In this document: piece after piece, positions 47,390 to 58,220 of the stretch
Layout: every line of letters starts with the position of its first letter
Position numbering within the stretch: the stretch's first letter is position 1
Origin: Volvox africanus
Taxonomy: Eukaryota; Chlorophyta; Chlorophyceae; Chlamydomonadales; Volvocaceae
NCBI GenBank assembly: GCA_030268105.1
Contig: BSDZ01000080.1
Location: 5,209,501-5,273,500 of the forward strand
DNA: 64,000 nucleotides
Reading direction: 5' to 3'
Position numbers and translations under genes: made by a program
Notes under the pieces: generated by a model
Told to the model about the DNA's origin: nothing
Databases searched by the model: none
Seen by the model: the letters and a program-made list of their open reading frames with translations, nothing else

Positions 47390-49648
47390 TCACCAATTCC
47401 GGCGGGGTGGCCCTTGTATGGGAAAGCCACTCATACCTCGTCCCCTGCCGTACCCACCGTATGGCATTCCATCGCTCATCATCTCTTCGTCACGCCAGCT
47501 GCCTCCTGGCATACGGCCCCCAAATGCACCCCCCCCACGTCCCATAGGCGGCCCCAAACCGTGATGGGGATGGAGGCCACCTTGTACTCCAAATCCCGGA
47601 TTTGGCCCTGCACCCCAGCCTCCGCCACGTCCACCCTGGCCTATTCTCATTTGCATCTGTGGGCCAGGTCCCGGCCCCACGCCTGACGGCCCTTGCATCC
47701 CTATACTCATTTGCGGTTGTTGAGGCTGCAAAGCGGACGGGCGGGTTTCTGGGAACATCGCCCCGCCAACATTGCGGCGCAAAGGATCTGAAAGAGCACC
47801 TGAACCCGGGCCGCCATGTCCATGACCAGCAGCGCCCGCCCCAACACTAGGACCGGCTGTCCCAGCAGCTCCGAAACCACCTCCATGACCTGAGGTTTGG
47901 CCATGTCCGAGGGCACCCAGGCCATGAGCCGCGCCAGCCCCGTGGCCAAGTCCGTGAATCGATGGGGCATGACTTGGACCCGTCGCGTGAAGGGGTCCAG
48001 ACAGAGCAGCAGGACTTGCACTTGAGCCGAGTCCAGATACAGTCAAAGGAGTTGTTATTCCTGCACCCATCCCGGGACCTGCCACGCTGAAAGCCGCATG
48101 GGGTGGCCCTGAGGGATGATGACCCGCTGCTGATGGATGGCCCCCTGCTGTCGCATGGCTAGGAGCGGCTGCACCATACTCGCCATCCTCCGGGATTTCT
48201 CCCTCGTCCTCTTCGTCGGCAAGCGTACGGACATGCCGGGCCCCGGTAGTGGTTGCGCCCGACCGGGCTGCACCGCTGCCGGCTACGTCAGACAACTGGC
48301 CTGGCCTGGGCGCGGTCGAGAAGGTGCCGTACGGTCCAGCGGTGACGAAGCCGCTACTCCCAAATGGTGACACTTGTGGTGCATGAGGCAGCTGGCCGGC
48401 CGGGGCTGCTATTGCAGCAGCAGCAGCAGCAACCTCTTCAACGGTTCCAGAGACTTGTGGCGCCATTGCGAAGCCCGTGCTAGCTGTGCGAAGGGGAGCT
48501 CCGCCCAGCTGTTGAGGGTTCATCTGCATCTGTTGCTGCATCGCCATTGGGCTGAAAAGCGACTGTCCCATATCTCCAGGGCCTCCGAGTGTCACGACAC
48601 TCGGCCGTCGCTGCAGGCCTTCCGCCTGAAGCACCTGTGGAACCAGTCGTTGGTGGGAGGCGTCCGGGGGGCGTTGGGAACTTGCATAAAATCATAGAGG
48701 GAAAATGGTGTCACGAGTACACCACGATGCGCGTTTTTGAAGAAGGTCCCAAAACGAGATTATAGAAGCAGACACTTCAGGCATGTGATGTTATGATAAC
48801 GCAATTGAAAGTACATGCATACGCAGCTCTACCCATACCTGCACCGCGATACCGTCCTGCTTTCTCTCTTCCCGCAAGCCCACAGAAGAGAGAAACATGG
48901 GCGCCAGCGGAAAGTACTCGAACAGGATAACTTTTTAACCAACCTTTCTACACGGAACAACAAAGTATCCATAGCCCTGGATGTATCAATTAGGGTCTAA
49001 TGACGCCCCTTGTCCAGAGAGTCCACCCACCTGCCGCAGTTGCCCAACCAGGCGGTGCTTCTCCTGCTCCACCACCTCCAGCCGCGCCTTAAGCGACTGT
49101 ACCTCCTGTGTTGCTGCTGCCTGCCGTTGCTCCAGCTCAGCTTTGCGCTGGGCCTTGGCGTGCCGGGTAGCCTCCAGCTGGGCCCGAGCCGCTGCCCTCC
49201 GTACCTTTTGCTGTTGCCTGCGGTGCTCCGCCTTCACGATGGCCACGTCTACGGCAACCACAACATTTGCAGTAGCAGTGGCTATAGCAGGCGAGGCTTG
49301 CAATTGCTTCAGCTGTTCGGGTGTGGCCACAGCGGCCGCGGCGAGCTCATCATCGGTGTCATGCTCCATGACTTGGTCGCCACCGGCGTACGCTGTTAGT
49401 GGTTTAGCTGGTTCGGCTTCGATGGCTTCGGCTTCGGTGCCCACAGCAGCCTCCGCCTCCGCCGCTGCGGCAGCAGCAGCGGCTGCAGCAGCGGCAGCGG
49501 CTTCCCGTGCCTCGCGCTGGACCTCGTCTAACGCCTTTCGGCGAGCAAGTAGGGCCTTCCTAAAAATTGACGGGTTGATGGGCTCATCCTGCAGGGGCGG
49601 CCAAACCCTGACGTTGGGTGCTGAAACCTGAGCTGCACCGCTTCGCAT
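47390..49648 (-). CDS. Coiled-coil, Gly/Ala/His- and RG-rich protein
   Basis: Two exons on the minus strand, 49031-49648 and 47390-48634, join in phase 0 to give 620 residues. The N-terminal part has NVRVWPPLQDEPINPSIFRK, a run of about 14 Ala, an acidic stretch, and a long charged coiled coil (about residues 130-215, ending VEQEKHRLVGQLRQVLQAEG across the splice). The second half is low-complexity, rich in Gly, Ala, His and Gln, with EEDEGEIPEDGEYG in the middle and an RG/RGG-like tail (PYGGYGRGRGMSGFP, RRNW at the end). This resembles nuclear RNA-binding or transcription-associated scaffold proteins, but I do not recognise the family. It is divergent from PRKRIP1, 431 bp away. Confidence 0.72.
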
Positions 49649-50079
49649 GTTGCGCTCAATACGCGGTGTATACCACGGGCCACAAAATTAATTGCTTTAA
49701 TTATAGATTCAAGTGTTCGCACGGCTTCATGGCCTTGGAATTAACGGATTACAAGTCACACGGAAATGGTCTTGGAAACGAGGTAGCATTAAAAATTCTT
49801 CAAGTATCCTTTGAACGTAACAAACGAAGGAGGCACCAAGGTATGTTTCATGCACTAGACATCAGCAACCCATTCTTTTGTAACATATACGGCAGAGGCG
49901 TCCAGCAAATTCGTCATACCTGATGGGATTCAGCGTTGCAGAGTGATATAAGTTGTTATACAAGTAAGATTTATTAATTTTATCAAACGTTGTCAGCGCA
50001 TCACGATTGGTCGTCCACCCTCGGCAAATCGTGTTCGTGTATTTTTAATCTACCAGTTCTTGTATAGTAATAAAAAACG
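49649..50079. promoter_or_regulatory. Divergent promoter region, RG-rich gene and PRKRIP1
   Basis: The 431 bp between two oppositely oriented start codons must contain both promoters. A 64-codon open frame (49732-49923) inside lacks splice context and is taken as non-coding. Confidence 0.45.
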
Positions 50080-51025
50080 ATGGGTGAAATAGTCCCCATT
50101 TGCAAGCAAGGAGCGGATAACAGCCAAGCACTTACACTTCTGGGGAGTGCCCCGGTCTCCCAGGCGGAGTATGAGGAGCGGATTAAGAGTGTACGCCAAT
50201 ATTGCAATTGATTATAGTAGAATGTATCTTATCGGAGGATGTTGATTGCTCCTCAGGCACAAGAGCTGGAGGCAAAACTTAAGCATATACAGGAAACAGT
50301 ACCAACCAAAGTGTACAACGTGTCAAGTAGCAGCGCGGGCGCTGGAAGCGGTGACTTTCACCAATATCGAATCGTAGGCGGGGAAGCTGGAAGGGGGGAA
50401 ATGCTGCGATTTTTACATTTATCTGGGGCTCGCCATGTACAAGGCCATGACATCTAGGGCGTACTCTGTGTTGCGGCTTGCGCCTTGCATATGCCATACC
50501 CCTTACTGTCGTTCGCATATGCACAGGTAAGGCGTGCGGAACAAGACCGAGTACGTAAGATGGAGGCGGAGTGGGAGAAGAAGAGACAGGAGGAAGAGTT
50601 CCAGGTGGATTGGGTGTGGCGATTTTGTGTGATACCGTACATTAGGCCGTCATCTGGTGCCCCAACAGGTTGTAACAAGCCGCGCATGTCTACATGTCGC
50701 ATGTCTACATGTCGCATGTGATTGGGGTTGCGAAGAGCTGAAGTTCATCTATGCACTTAGCGTCGGCCTGATATCCTTGTCACTTATGCAAGTCCCTTCC
50801 TATATTCCAATATTGCCAACGTTTCTTTACATCCGCCAGGGCAAGATGAACGAGCTTAACAAGATAGCGGAGGAGCGCACTGCAAAGAAGCGCCTCAAGC
50901 GACAGAAGAGGAAAGATCAGAAAAAACAGAAAAAAAGACTAGTTACGGGGGAAGCCACTGTTGGTGGAGATGGAGAGTGCGGGGAATCCGACACCGAGGA
51001 CGATGGGCAACCAGCCCTAGACTGA
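50080..51025 (+). CDS. PRKRIP1: PRKRIP1 homologue (spliceosome-associated)
   Basis: Small basic nuclear protein found in the catalytic spliceosome (PRKR-interacting protein 1, DUF1168 family). Exons 50080-50190, 50257-50373, 50527-50604, 50840-51025 are all phase 0 and give 163 residues (human protein: 184). The diagnostic block is YNVSSSSAGAGSGDFHQYR in exon 2. Exons 3 and 4 are a long charged helix: EQDRVRKMEAEWEKKRQEEE, then LNKIAEERTAKKRLKRQKRK with a Lys-rich stretch. The C-terminus is acidic (SDTEDD). The start at 50080 is chosen because its frame leads directly into the conserved region. Confidence 0.88.
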
Positions 51026-51609
51026 CGCGGGTTGTGGTGGCATGGACGTGGCTTCCCCTCCTTCAGAGGTTGGCAACGCGGTGATGATTTGTACCGAATT
51101 TGCTGTCCATTGACGACTGTCAGCGACACATGGTTGGTTTTAGGTTCGGTGTATCGGTAAGCTGCCCATGTGCACAAGACCCACGGGCCACATACGATGT
51201 AGTTTCAACCGCTCTCCCGTAGAGCTTAAGACGATATAGTTATTATGGATGCTTTGGAGTCAAGTTTTAGTAGGATTTCTCAATGGTACTGTAGCTTTGA
51301 GTAAGCTTTCAGACCTTGATTTCATGTGTGGCGCATACATCTGATCGTGGTGTTAAATATAAAAGGACTTGAAACCTACATACATCAAATCCTTAAGGTG
51401 CCATCGATTATCGGCAGAGCTAAACACTGAGCAAACGAAACAGTTGTACGGCACTTTTGATCTTGACAAGTCGGCCACAATGAATTGTTCGTGCTTTACC
51501 TCTTGCCATGCCGTGTCTAACCATTCGTTGCTGATATGAATAGAGAGAGATTGCCTTTGTGTGTAGGACGAGCTTGTGTCCTGGATAAACAGCATACGCA
51601 CGTCTCAAT
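51026..51609. other. Intergenic between PRKRIP1 and mTERF-like gene
   Basis: 584 bp holding the PRKRIP1 3' end and the promoter of the next plus-strand gene. No TGTAA near the stop and no other feature recognised. Confidence 0.45.
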
Positions 51610-54600
51610 ATGAACTGGGGCCTGGGCGGTCAATATACGGCTCGAGTTGGAATTAAACAAGCGCTTTCACACGTATACCAGGTGCCCGATGGCTTGCCAA
51701 GGATAATTATACGTTTAGTGGAGGAATCATACCTGATCTTTAACCTTTCTTTGACAGGTCTGGTGTCCGCATGTAGCACAAGGGCCACGTCTGGGTGCAA
51801 AACAGGCCCAGGCGACCAGCCTCGCCGCCCCGTCCTATGCGCCCGGAGGAGGTACGGCTGAGTTTCGCAATGACTGGCGTAAGTGGCAAATATCAGCTAG
51901 GATTTCTTTTTTGACGTTCTCGTTTGCCAGGTCTGCCAATTGGGCATGCTCTTTTACCGGACGATTCTGACTGCGACTCCGATTGCAGCCCTTGCGCTCC
52001 ACATGTACAGCCCTCGAGCAGTGAGTACACTGTCTTAATGCAAGAAATATATCTTGGTGCTCTTATCTTTCGATGAATTATTTACCCGCTTGGCAGCGTC
52101 GTCGGAGAACCCTGTATACGTTGCGGAGCAGTGCGATGCAACCTCTGATGACCCTGGCGTTGCCACGCGGCCTGCGGTGACCTGGTTGTTGGATCATGGC
52201 GATTCTGGAACGCTTGCTAAGTGTGCTAGTGAAGCGTCCTCCCAGCCTTCGTCTTCAGGCGCCTGGCGCAGCAGGCAACATGCTGCACCAGCCCATGTAC
52301 CAATCAGCAGCCCAAAGTCGGCCTTCGTGTACAGACGGCCCCCAGCAGATTGGACTGCAGAAGCCTCCAGTAGCAGTAGCGACGGTGGTAGCATCAGGGC
52401 CAGTGCATCTCGTAGCTGTAGCAGTAGCATAGGTAGGGGCAGTGTAGCATGCAAGGACGCAAAGAGCAATAGGCATTCCCGCACGCAGGCCTATGATGGC
52501 CTTAGGAGAAGTCGCACCCGGAGCCAGTCCACAACAATCGACGGTAATGTTGGTCTCCGATGCACATCCGACATGGATGGCGCCGCTACTTGCACCACTG
52601 GGGGACAGGAAAGCGCCGGACTCACCGCAGTGATCGGCGCCGACCCTCCCACCATCTCGGAAATTACTCGGATCTCAGCCCGGGGGCCCCGTCTTGCGGC
52701 AAAGCCCGCTGAAGGAAACGCTGCCGCACCAAACAGCACGGCCGACGCAGCCACCTGTCAGCCGGTAACTCTGGAGCGTCTCCGTGAGCGGACCCCCGAG
52801 CTCGCGGTATTAGAGCTGTCAACCTTGCAACAGCGGCTAGAAGCTTTGGGGAATTTGCTGCAGCTGGATGACACCTCCTCGCTGATGCTGTGCCGAGTCG
52901 TGCCAGGGCTGCTGCTCGGGGAGCCAGGTACACTGCGTCGCGCCTGGGGCCGCCTATGTGTTGCTCTCGGCGGCGAGGAGCCCACACGAGGAGCTTGTGT
53001 TGCAGCACCACTGCTACTGGTACTGCCGCCAGACCGTGTACCGTCATGCATTGCGTCGCTTGCCGCTGCATCTGCCATGCCGCGGACACAGGCTGCCTCA
53101 CTGGTGGCGGAGTGGCCGCAGCTCGCAACCCATGCGCCGGCATCGCTGGCGGCCAAGCTCGAGGGGCTTCAAAAGTTGTTAGGCTTGGGTGCTGCCGACG
53201 CCGGGCCTCATGAGGGAGGTGTCCGAGCCCGCACAGTGATTCGTGCAGCCCTCCGCGATGCGCCGCGGCTGCTTACCTTTAGCACCTCAGCGCTGGTGCG
53301 TCACCACGCGGAGCTCAGTGCATTGCTGGGTCCGGATCGGCTGGCAGCAGCGCTGCGGCGTGAGCCGGGGCTACTGCTGCTGCGGCCGGCGACAGTGGCA
53401 ACGAAGCTAGCGCTGCTGCAACAGCTGATGGACTGCGCTGAGATCCCGGGGGCGGTGGCAGCACTTGTTGTTCGGCAACCCGGTGTCTTGCGCCGCTCGC
53501 TCGCTGCACTCAGCCGCAGTTGTCGCGCGCTGTCCATCTGGAAATTGCGTCGACGTGACAAGTTGCGCATGTGCCTTTCGCGACCGGGATTGCTAACATT
53601 GCCGCCAACGGAGGTGCATGGACGCTGCCGATGGCTACGACGGTTGATGCTCAGCAACGCATACTACCATGCAGCGCTGCGGCGACTACCGCCAAGTTTG
53701 GTCGCCGTGGTGGTGGCTACGTTGCCGCAGGCATGGACGCGGCTGCAGTACCTGGCAGAATCGAGCCAGGAGTGTCGGATGCATGTGCTAGATGCAGTGG
53801 AGTGCCGTCAGGAGGACTTCGCAGTGCGGTTTCCCGAGTTCACTAGATGGCTTCAGTTCAAGATCAAGCTGATGGTGGGTACCTGTGGGAATGCAACGAA
53901 ATGCTTTGTGGGATGAGGTTTGGGGATGGGGTTTTGGCGAACACATGAGTGGGTGGACTGGGTCTACGGCTTCTGCTGTCGATACACGACGTGCCAAATG
54001 GGCAGGCAGGTGGACGTGAACAGATAGCATAGCGTCCTAGGTTGGTTTTTAATATGGGTAGTAGTTGGGAGGAAAGGCGGAGCTGCTTCAGTCGGCCCCT
54101 GTGCAGGCACATGACCATAAGCAATGTGTTATGCGGCCGCTGTGTGCTGCACGGAGGGAGAACAGGAGTGACGTGGGTCATGGCCGATCATGGGATCCAA
54201 TCGTTCGGTTCGGGGCACGGCACCAGATGGAGACGGAGAGGACGCGGAGGAAGGTGCTAAATCGTGTGGGCAGTACTGGCATTGCCTTCTTATAATTTAG
54301 TGGCTTCTACCTTCTGCCTAACCCGCTGCTGCGTTATGCACCGCGTTTTGCCGCACTTGCATTGCAGGGCGCCGAAAACCCCTGGCGGGGTACCCTCCGG
54401 ATTCGGGGCTTCAACACTGCTCGTGACAAGCCAGCATACGGTAGGGAGGGGTGAGGCGGGGTGGGGTGGGGTGGGGTAAGGAGCTGGTGGGGTTGTAGTT
54501 TAGTTTTGGAATGATGAGCGCAGTGAGTGAGGCCGGGAACCCAGAGGGCCGTGAAATCACCATTAGTGCGTTGTGTTCATGTGCGATTCAATTTCGTTTT

Positions 54601-55853
54601 CGTTATTTCGTTTTGTTGCAGAAACCACCATCTCCGTAAAAGTGTTGGAAATAGGGGGCAGTGGGAACAGGTATCCTCACATTACATATTACATGTTATG
54701 AATCTGTGATTTAGAAGTTTGCAGCCCCGCATGGACCTAAGCAAATTCGCGGCGTGCGCTCGAGGTAACCACCTGCTTGTCAACGTTATCGAAGCAGCGA
54801 TTCCACTCACTATAGTGTTCATGTGCGGCGTCTTGTGAAAAGCTCGCAATTTACCTTACCCATGTGCATGTTAGACCCGCATGGTGTGGCAATTAAAGAC
54901 GCCGCTTCTCTCTTTACGACTGGTTCATGTTATGAACAAACCTACACAGTTCATGTCATACATTTCACCCTCCTGACCACATTCTGTATCCGGATCCGGA
55001 TCTGGATCTCGATACCTTACAAGCTGCTGACCCCATACTGTTTCCTTTTAACTGTTTCGGTGCTGCTGCTTCCGCCGTCCTCGTGCACCCTCTCTCACTT
55101 TTTTTAGGCAGTGCTAACCAGCTAAATCTGCGGCGACGACAGCAGCAGCGCCAGCGCTCCTCGCGGCGGTCTCAACAGTGCCAGCTGCAGCAGCAGCAGC
55201 ACTCAGCCACAGAGCCGTTTGAATCGGTGGTTTTGGCAGAGGCGTGTGAGGTTCGTAGCGGTGGCTCGACGGTCGCCCGCCCCCGCCGAGTGCTTCGACA
55301 GCCAATGGATGCGGTTCCGGTGCCCTTCGAATCTTCCTCAGAATCTTCCTCGGAGGCGTCCTCATCCTCGGAGGCGCCTTCAGTGGGGGCACCGTCGTCA
55401 GCGCTGGGGCAGGACGGCAAGGGCCTACCCAATGCATCCCCGGCACTGGTGATTTTGCCGCAGATAGGGGTTGAGGTGGGAGCTGTGCCACTGTCGTCCG
55501 CCGCCCAGAGAAGGCGTCTTTCGGGCACCACGTCGGACACGGCCGCGGCGGCGGTAGGGACAGCAGGGTTGGCGGTCTCGGCAGAGGCGGCGGGAGCTGC
55601 AACGGTGGAGCTTAACCGGTATCGTCGGCTCTGTCGCCCTAGCTTGGGGGCTGGCAGTGGGCAGCCCCCGGCGAGGAACGGTGTAACCACCGCCTGGCCG
55701 GGACCCAGGGGCGGCAAAAGTGACCCTGTGGGCTGCAGCAGAAGCCGAGAGCGGCGAGGAGGCCTGAAGCGGCGCGGGGCTTCGACCTTCAGGTACGGAG
55801 GAGGCAAGTTTGATGCGGCGAGGTGGGCGATGCCGCCTGGGGGCTCATCATGA
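51610..55853 (+). CDS. mTERF-like helical-repeat protein, probably organellar
   Basis: Exons 51610-51681, 51758-51878, 51931-52020, 52097-53874, 54368-54440, 55108-55853 join in consistent phase to 959 residues. Residues of about 330-640 are Leu-rich helical repeats of mTERF type, where a Pro preced by a hydrophobic helix end recurs about every 35 residues: RVVPGLLLGEPGTLRRAW, AAPLLLVLPPDRVPS, VAEWPQLATHAPASLAAKL, REPGLLLLRPATVATKLALL, RQPGVLRRSLAALSR, SRPGLLTLPPTEVHGR. mTERF proteins bind organellar nucleic acid and control transcription or RNA maturation in mitochondria and chloroplasts. Residues 95-320 are Ser/Ala-rich and unordered; the last 250 are Ser/Gln/Arg-rich, ending in a basic Gly-rich tail. 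The N-terminus is not an obvious transit peptide, so the start is uncertain. Part of the large exon is duplicated at 57144-57635. Confidence 0.75.
52198..52693 (+). repeat. Source copy of a 0.5-kb duplication
   Basis: This segment, wholly inside the large exon of the mTERF-like gene, recurs at 57144-57635 in the same orientation with about seven substitutions and one 4-base deletion in the other copy. Confidence 0.95.
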
Positions 55854-57143
55854 AATACCAGGTATCGGAACCGCGCACGTGATGCCAAATAATACGCATT
55901 TGCCTGGAGGGGATGCAAGTCGATCGCGTGCAATGTTTGCAAGACTAGTCGGCACCGTCTGCTCCTTTCACCACGTCTATATGATCTTGTTAATGTACGG
56001 TCTAGGCCTACTGCTCGGACGGCTTGTACGCAGCACATCTCATTTTGGGACCCGGGACCAGATGCTTTTAGATGCCCCTCACGCATCCTCAAGTTTGGCG
56101 CGGCCACAACCTAGACCAGCGACCCATGCGCCTCAAGCCGGCTGATTAGACGTTACGATGCAAGCAAAGACCATGTCAACTTCCGTCTAACTCCTCGCCC
56201 GTCGACTGTATGCGTGAAAAAGTGTACAGCCCTCGTCCGGGCACGCGCGAATGCAACCCACAGCGACCTTGACAGAGTCGATTATATATTTGATTACCCT
56301 AACGCAACGGACTGTGTAGGTGCTTGTCATTTGACCCATGTAAATGGTTCATATTTGGACTATAAATATATTCACGTACGATGTATGGCGCGACGTCCAG
56401 CCACAGCTCCATTCCTCGCCCGCTCACTGATACCTGGCTGCGGGACGGATGTGATGACATCTGCTGCTGCTAGAAACCTCACTAGTTACCACGCTTCGCT
56501 TCCCCTTCCTCGCAGGGTGGTGCAGGTCTTCTCTGGACGTAACAGATACGAATATCAGTGGCCGCCGGACTGCTAGCCACTGGAGTAGTGTGTCTGATGC
56601 CCGGTGCGGATGCGTGTGAAAAGGGAGGAACGACATGGGGAGGCGCAATACAGAGTGCTATTGAATTTCGAGTGCCGGAAGAAGTTGTGTCTGGAGTGAG
56701 GGGTAACTTGGGAGGGAGGGGCACACATTTCTACCGGATCGGAGACAAAGCTGCACAGTTTTGGTGCGAATATGCGGCAGCTCCACACCCGCGCCAGACG
56801 GTTTGGTTGATTACAAAGAACCATCTTTGCGGCAAGGGGGTCGTCGTCGCTGTAAAAGTGCACGTAATGCTTATCACGATCGTATTAGGTCCCAGGAGCA
56901 GAAGGCATTCCTTGGCAAATTGACAAGAAATCTTTTGATACAAAAATGTATGAATGTTAGTTCATTTCTCCATAGCCCTAGTGAAACGGTGTAGCCTGAC
57001 GAAATTGCCACGTGGCAAACGACATACCAGGACCACTTGAACCCCGAGTAACGCACGAGGACCCACTTGGGCATATGCTAATTGTCAGGAAACCCGAAAG
57101 AATACAATACAAAATCCGTAAACCCAACCCACACATCGGTCGC
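55854..57143. other. mTERF-like gene 3' region and unassigned DNA
   Basis: Contains a TGTAA at 56338, a possible poly(A) signal of the mTERF-like gene. A plus-strand open frame of 120 codons (56214-56576) has no motif or splice context. Nothing else seen before the duplicated segment. Confidence 0.4.
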
Positions 57144-57635
57144 GGCAATTCTGGAACGCTAAGTGTGCTAGTGAAGCGTCCTCCCAGCCTTCGTCTTCAG
57201 GCGCCTGGAGCAGCAGGCAACATGCTGTACCAGCCCATGTACCAATCAGCAGCCCAAAGTCGGCCTTCGTGTACAGACGGCCCCCAGCAGATTGGACTGC
57301 AGAAGCCTCCAGTAGCAGTAGCGACGGTGGTAGCATCAGGGCCAGTGCGTCTCATAGCTGTAGCAGTAGCATTGGTAGGGGCAGTGTAGCATGCAAGGAC
57401 GCAAAGAGCAATAGGCATTCCCGCACGCAGGCCTATGATGGCCTTAGGAGAAGTCGCACCCGGAGCCAGTCCACAACAATCGACGGTAATGTTGGTCTCC
57501 GATGCACATCCGACATGGATGACGCCGCTACTTGCACCACTGGGGGACAGGAAAGCGCCGGACTCACCGCAGTGATCGGCGCCGACCCTCCCACCATCTC
57601 GGAAATTACTCGGATCTCAGCCCGGGGGCCCCGTC
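57144..57635 (+). pseudogene. Duplicated fragment of the mTERF-like gene exon
   Basis: About 98.6 percent identical to 52198-52693. The copy lacks 4 bases near its left end (after GGAACGC), which shifts the frame relative to the parent, and it ends abruptly at CCCCGTC, after which the sequence is unrelated. It has no start, no mTERF repeats and no parental splice sites, so it cannot make the parental product. Because the copied segment contains no intron, DNA-level and RNA-mediated duplication cannot be told apart from it. Confidence 0.9.
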
Positions 57636-57672
57636 AAGATCCCCGGTCACTGGACATTTTGCAAACCTCCAG

Positions 57673-57963
57673 ATGGACAACGAAGCATCCTTCCTGGCGG
57701 CTCTTCGATACCGCAAACCCAGCTACATTCATGAGGACATTGATGCCCGTTTCGTAGCTGTCGTTCCACGCCTCTGTTTGACTCCTACGAACGCCGGTTT
57801 GGCAAAACCAAACCGTGACGGGCCAATGCGCTACTTCGCTTACCCCAGCGGAGGGAAGGGGGATGTATTGTGCTCAGACCACTATGGGTGCAATGAATTA
57901 TGGGCACGGATCTGCGTGTTCCCCCAAGTGGGAGGCTTTTGCAGCCAGCTCAGCGGACGATAA
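57673..57963 (+). CDS. Short ORF of unknown function next to the duplicated fragment
   Basis: 96 codons from ATG to TAA beginning 38 bases after the duplicated segment. It reads like a folded protein, with ASFLAALRYRKPSYIHEDID, DARFVAVVPRLCLTP, MRYFAYPSGGKGDVLCSDHY and ICVFPQVGGFC, and has a CAG acceptor-like triplet just before the ATG. It may be the last exon of a chimeric transcript that includes the duplicated fragment, since the frame is open back through it from 57532. No family recognised. Confidence 0.4.
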   Translation: MDNEASFLAALRYRKPSYIHEDIDARFVAVVPRLCLTPTNAGLAKPNRDGPMRYFAYPSGGKGDVLCSDHYGCNELWARICVFPQVGGFCSQLSGR

Positions 57964-58220
57964 GGAGTGAAGATAAAAGTGACAAGTCCTCTTCCGCGTA
58001 TCTCCGCATTCTACCACAACGCTGTCAACATTGTGAGCATGAAGCCGCGAAAATATCAGCATTTCAGTTCTGCATCAGCACAACAAAGTCATGTGCATGC
58101 ATCCTTCAACAATTATAAATTAAACAACCTAAACATCTCTTCGCATCCTACGTCACGCGGGCGCACCCATGCGGTCATGGACTTCCACTCAGAGCATTAA
58201 TACCTCCACCCTTGTAGCAA
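57964..58220. other. Intergenic, 3' flank of the cyclase gene
   Basis: AT-richer sequence between the short ORF (plus) and the cyclase stop (minus). No feature identified. Confidence 0.5.

Noticed and set aside
48981..49631. 216-codon plus-strand Ser/Cys/Ala-rich open frame
   Set aside because: Antisense shadow of the coiled-coil exon of the RG-rich gene.
55172..56107. 311-codon minus-strand open frame
   Set aside because: It is antisense to the last exon of the mTERF-like gene, which has phase-matched splice junctions; the antisense frame is open because of biased codon use.
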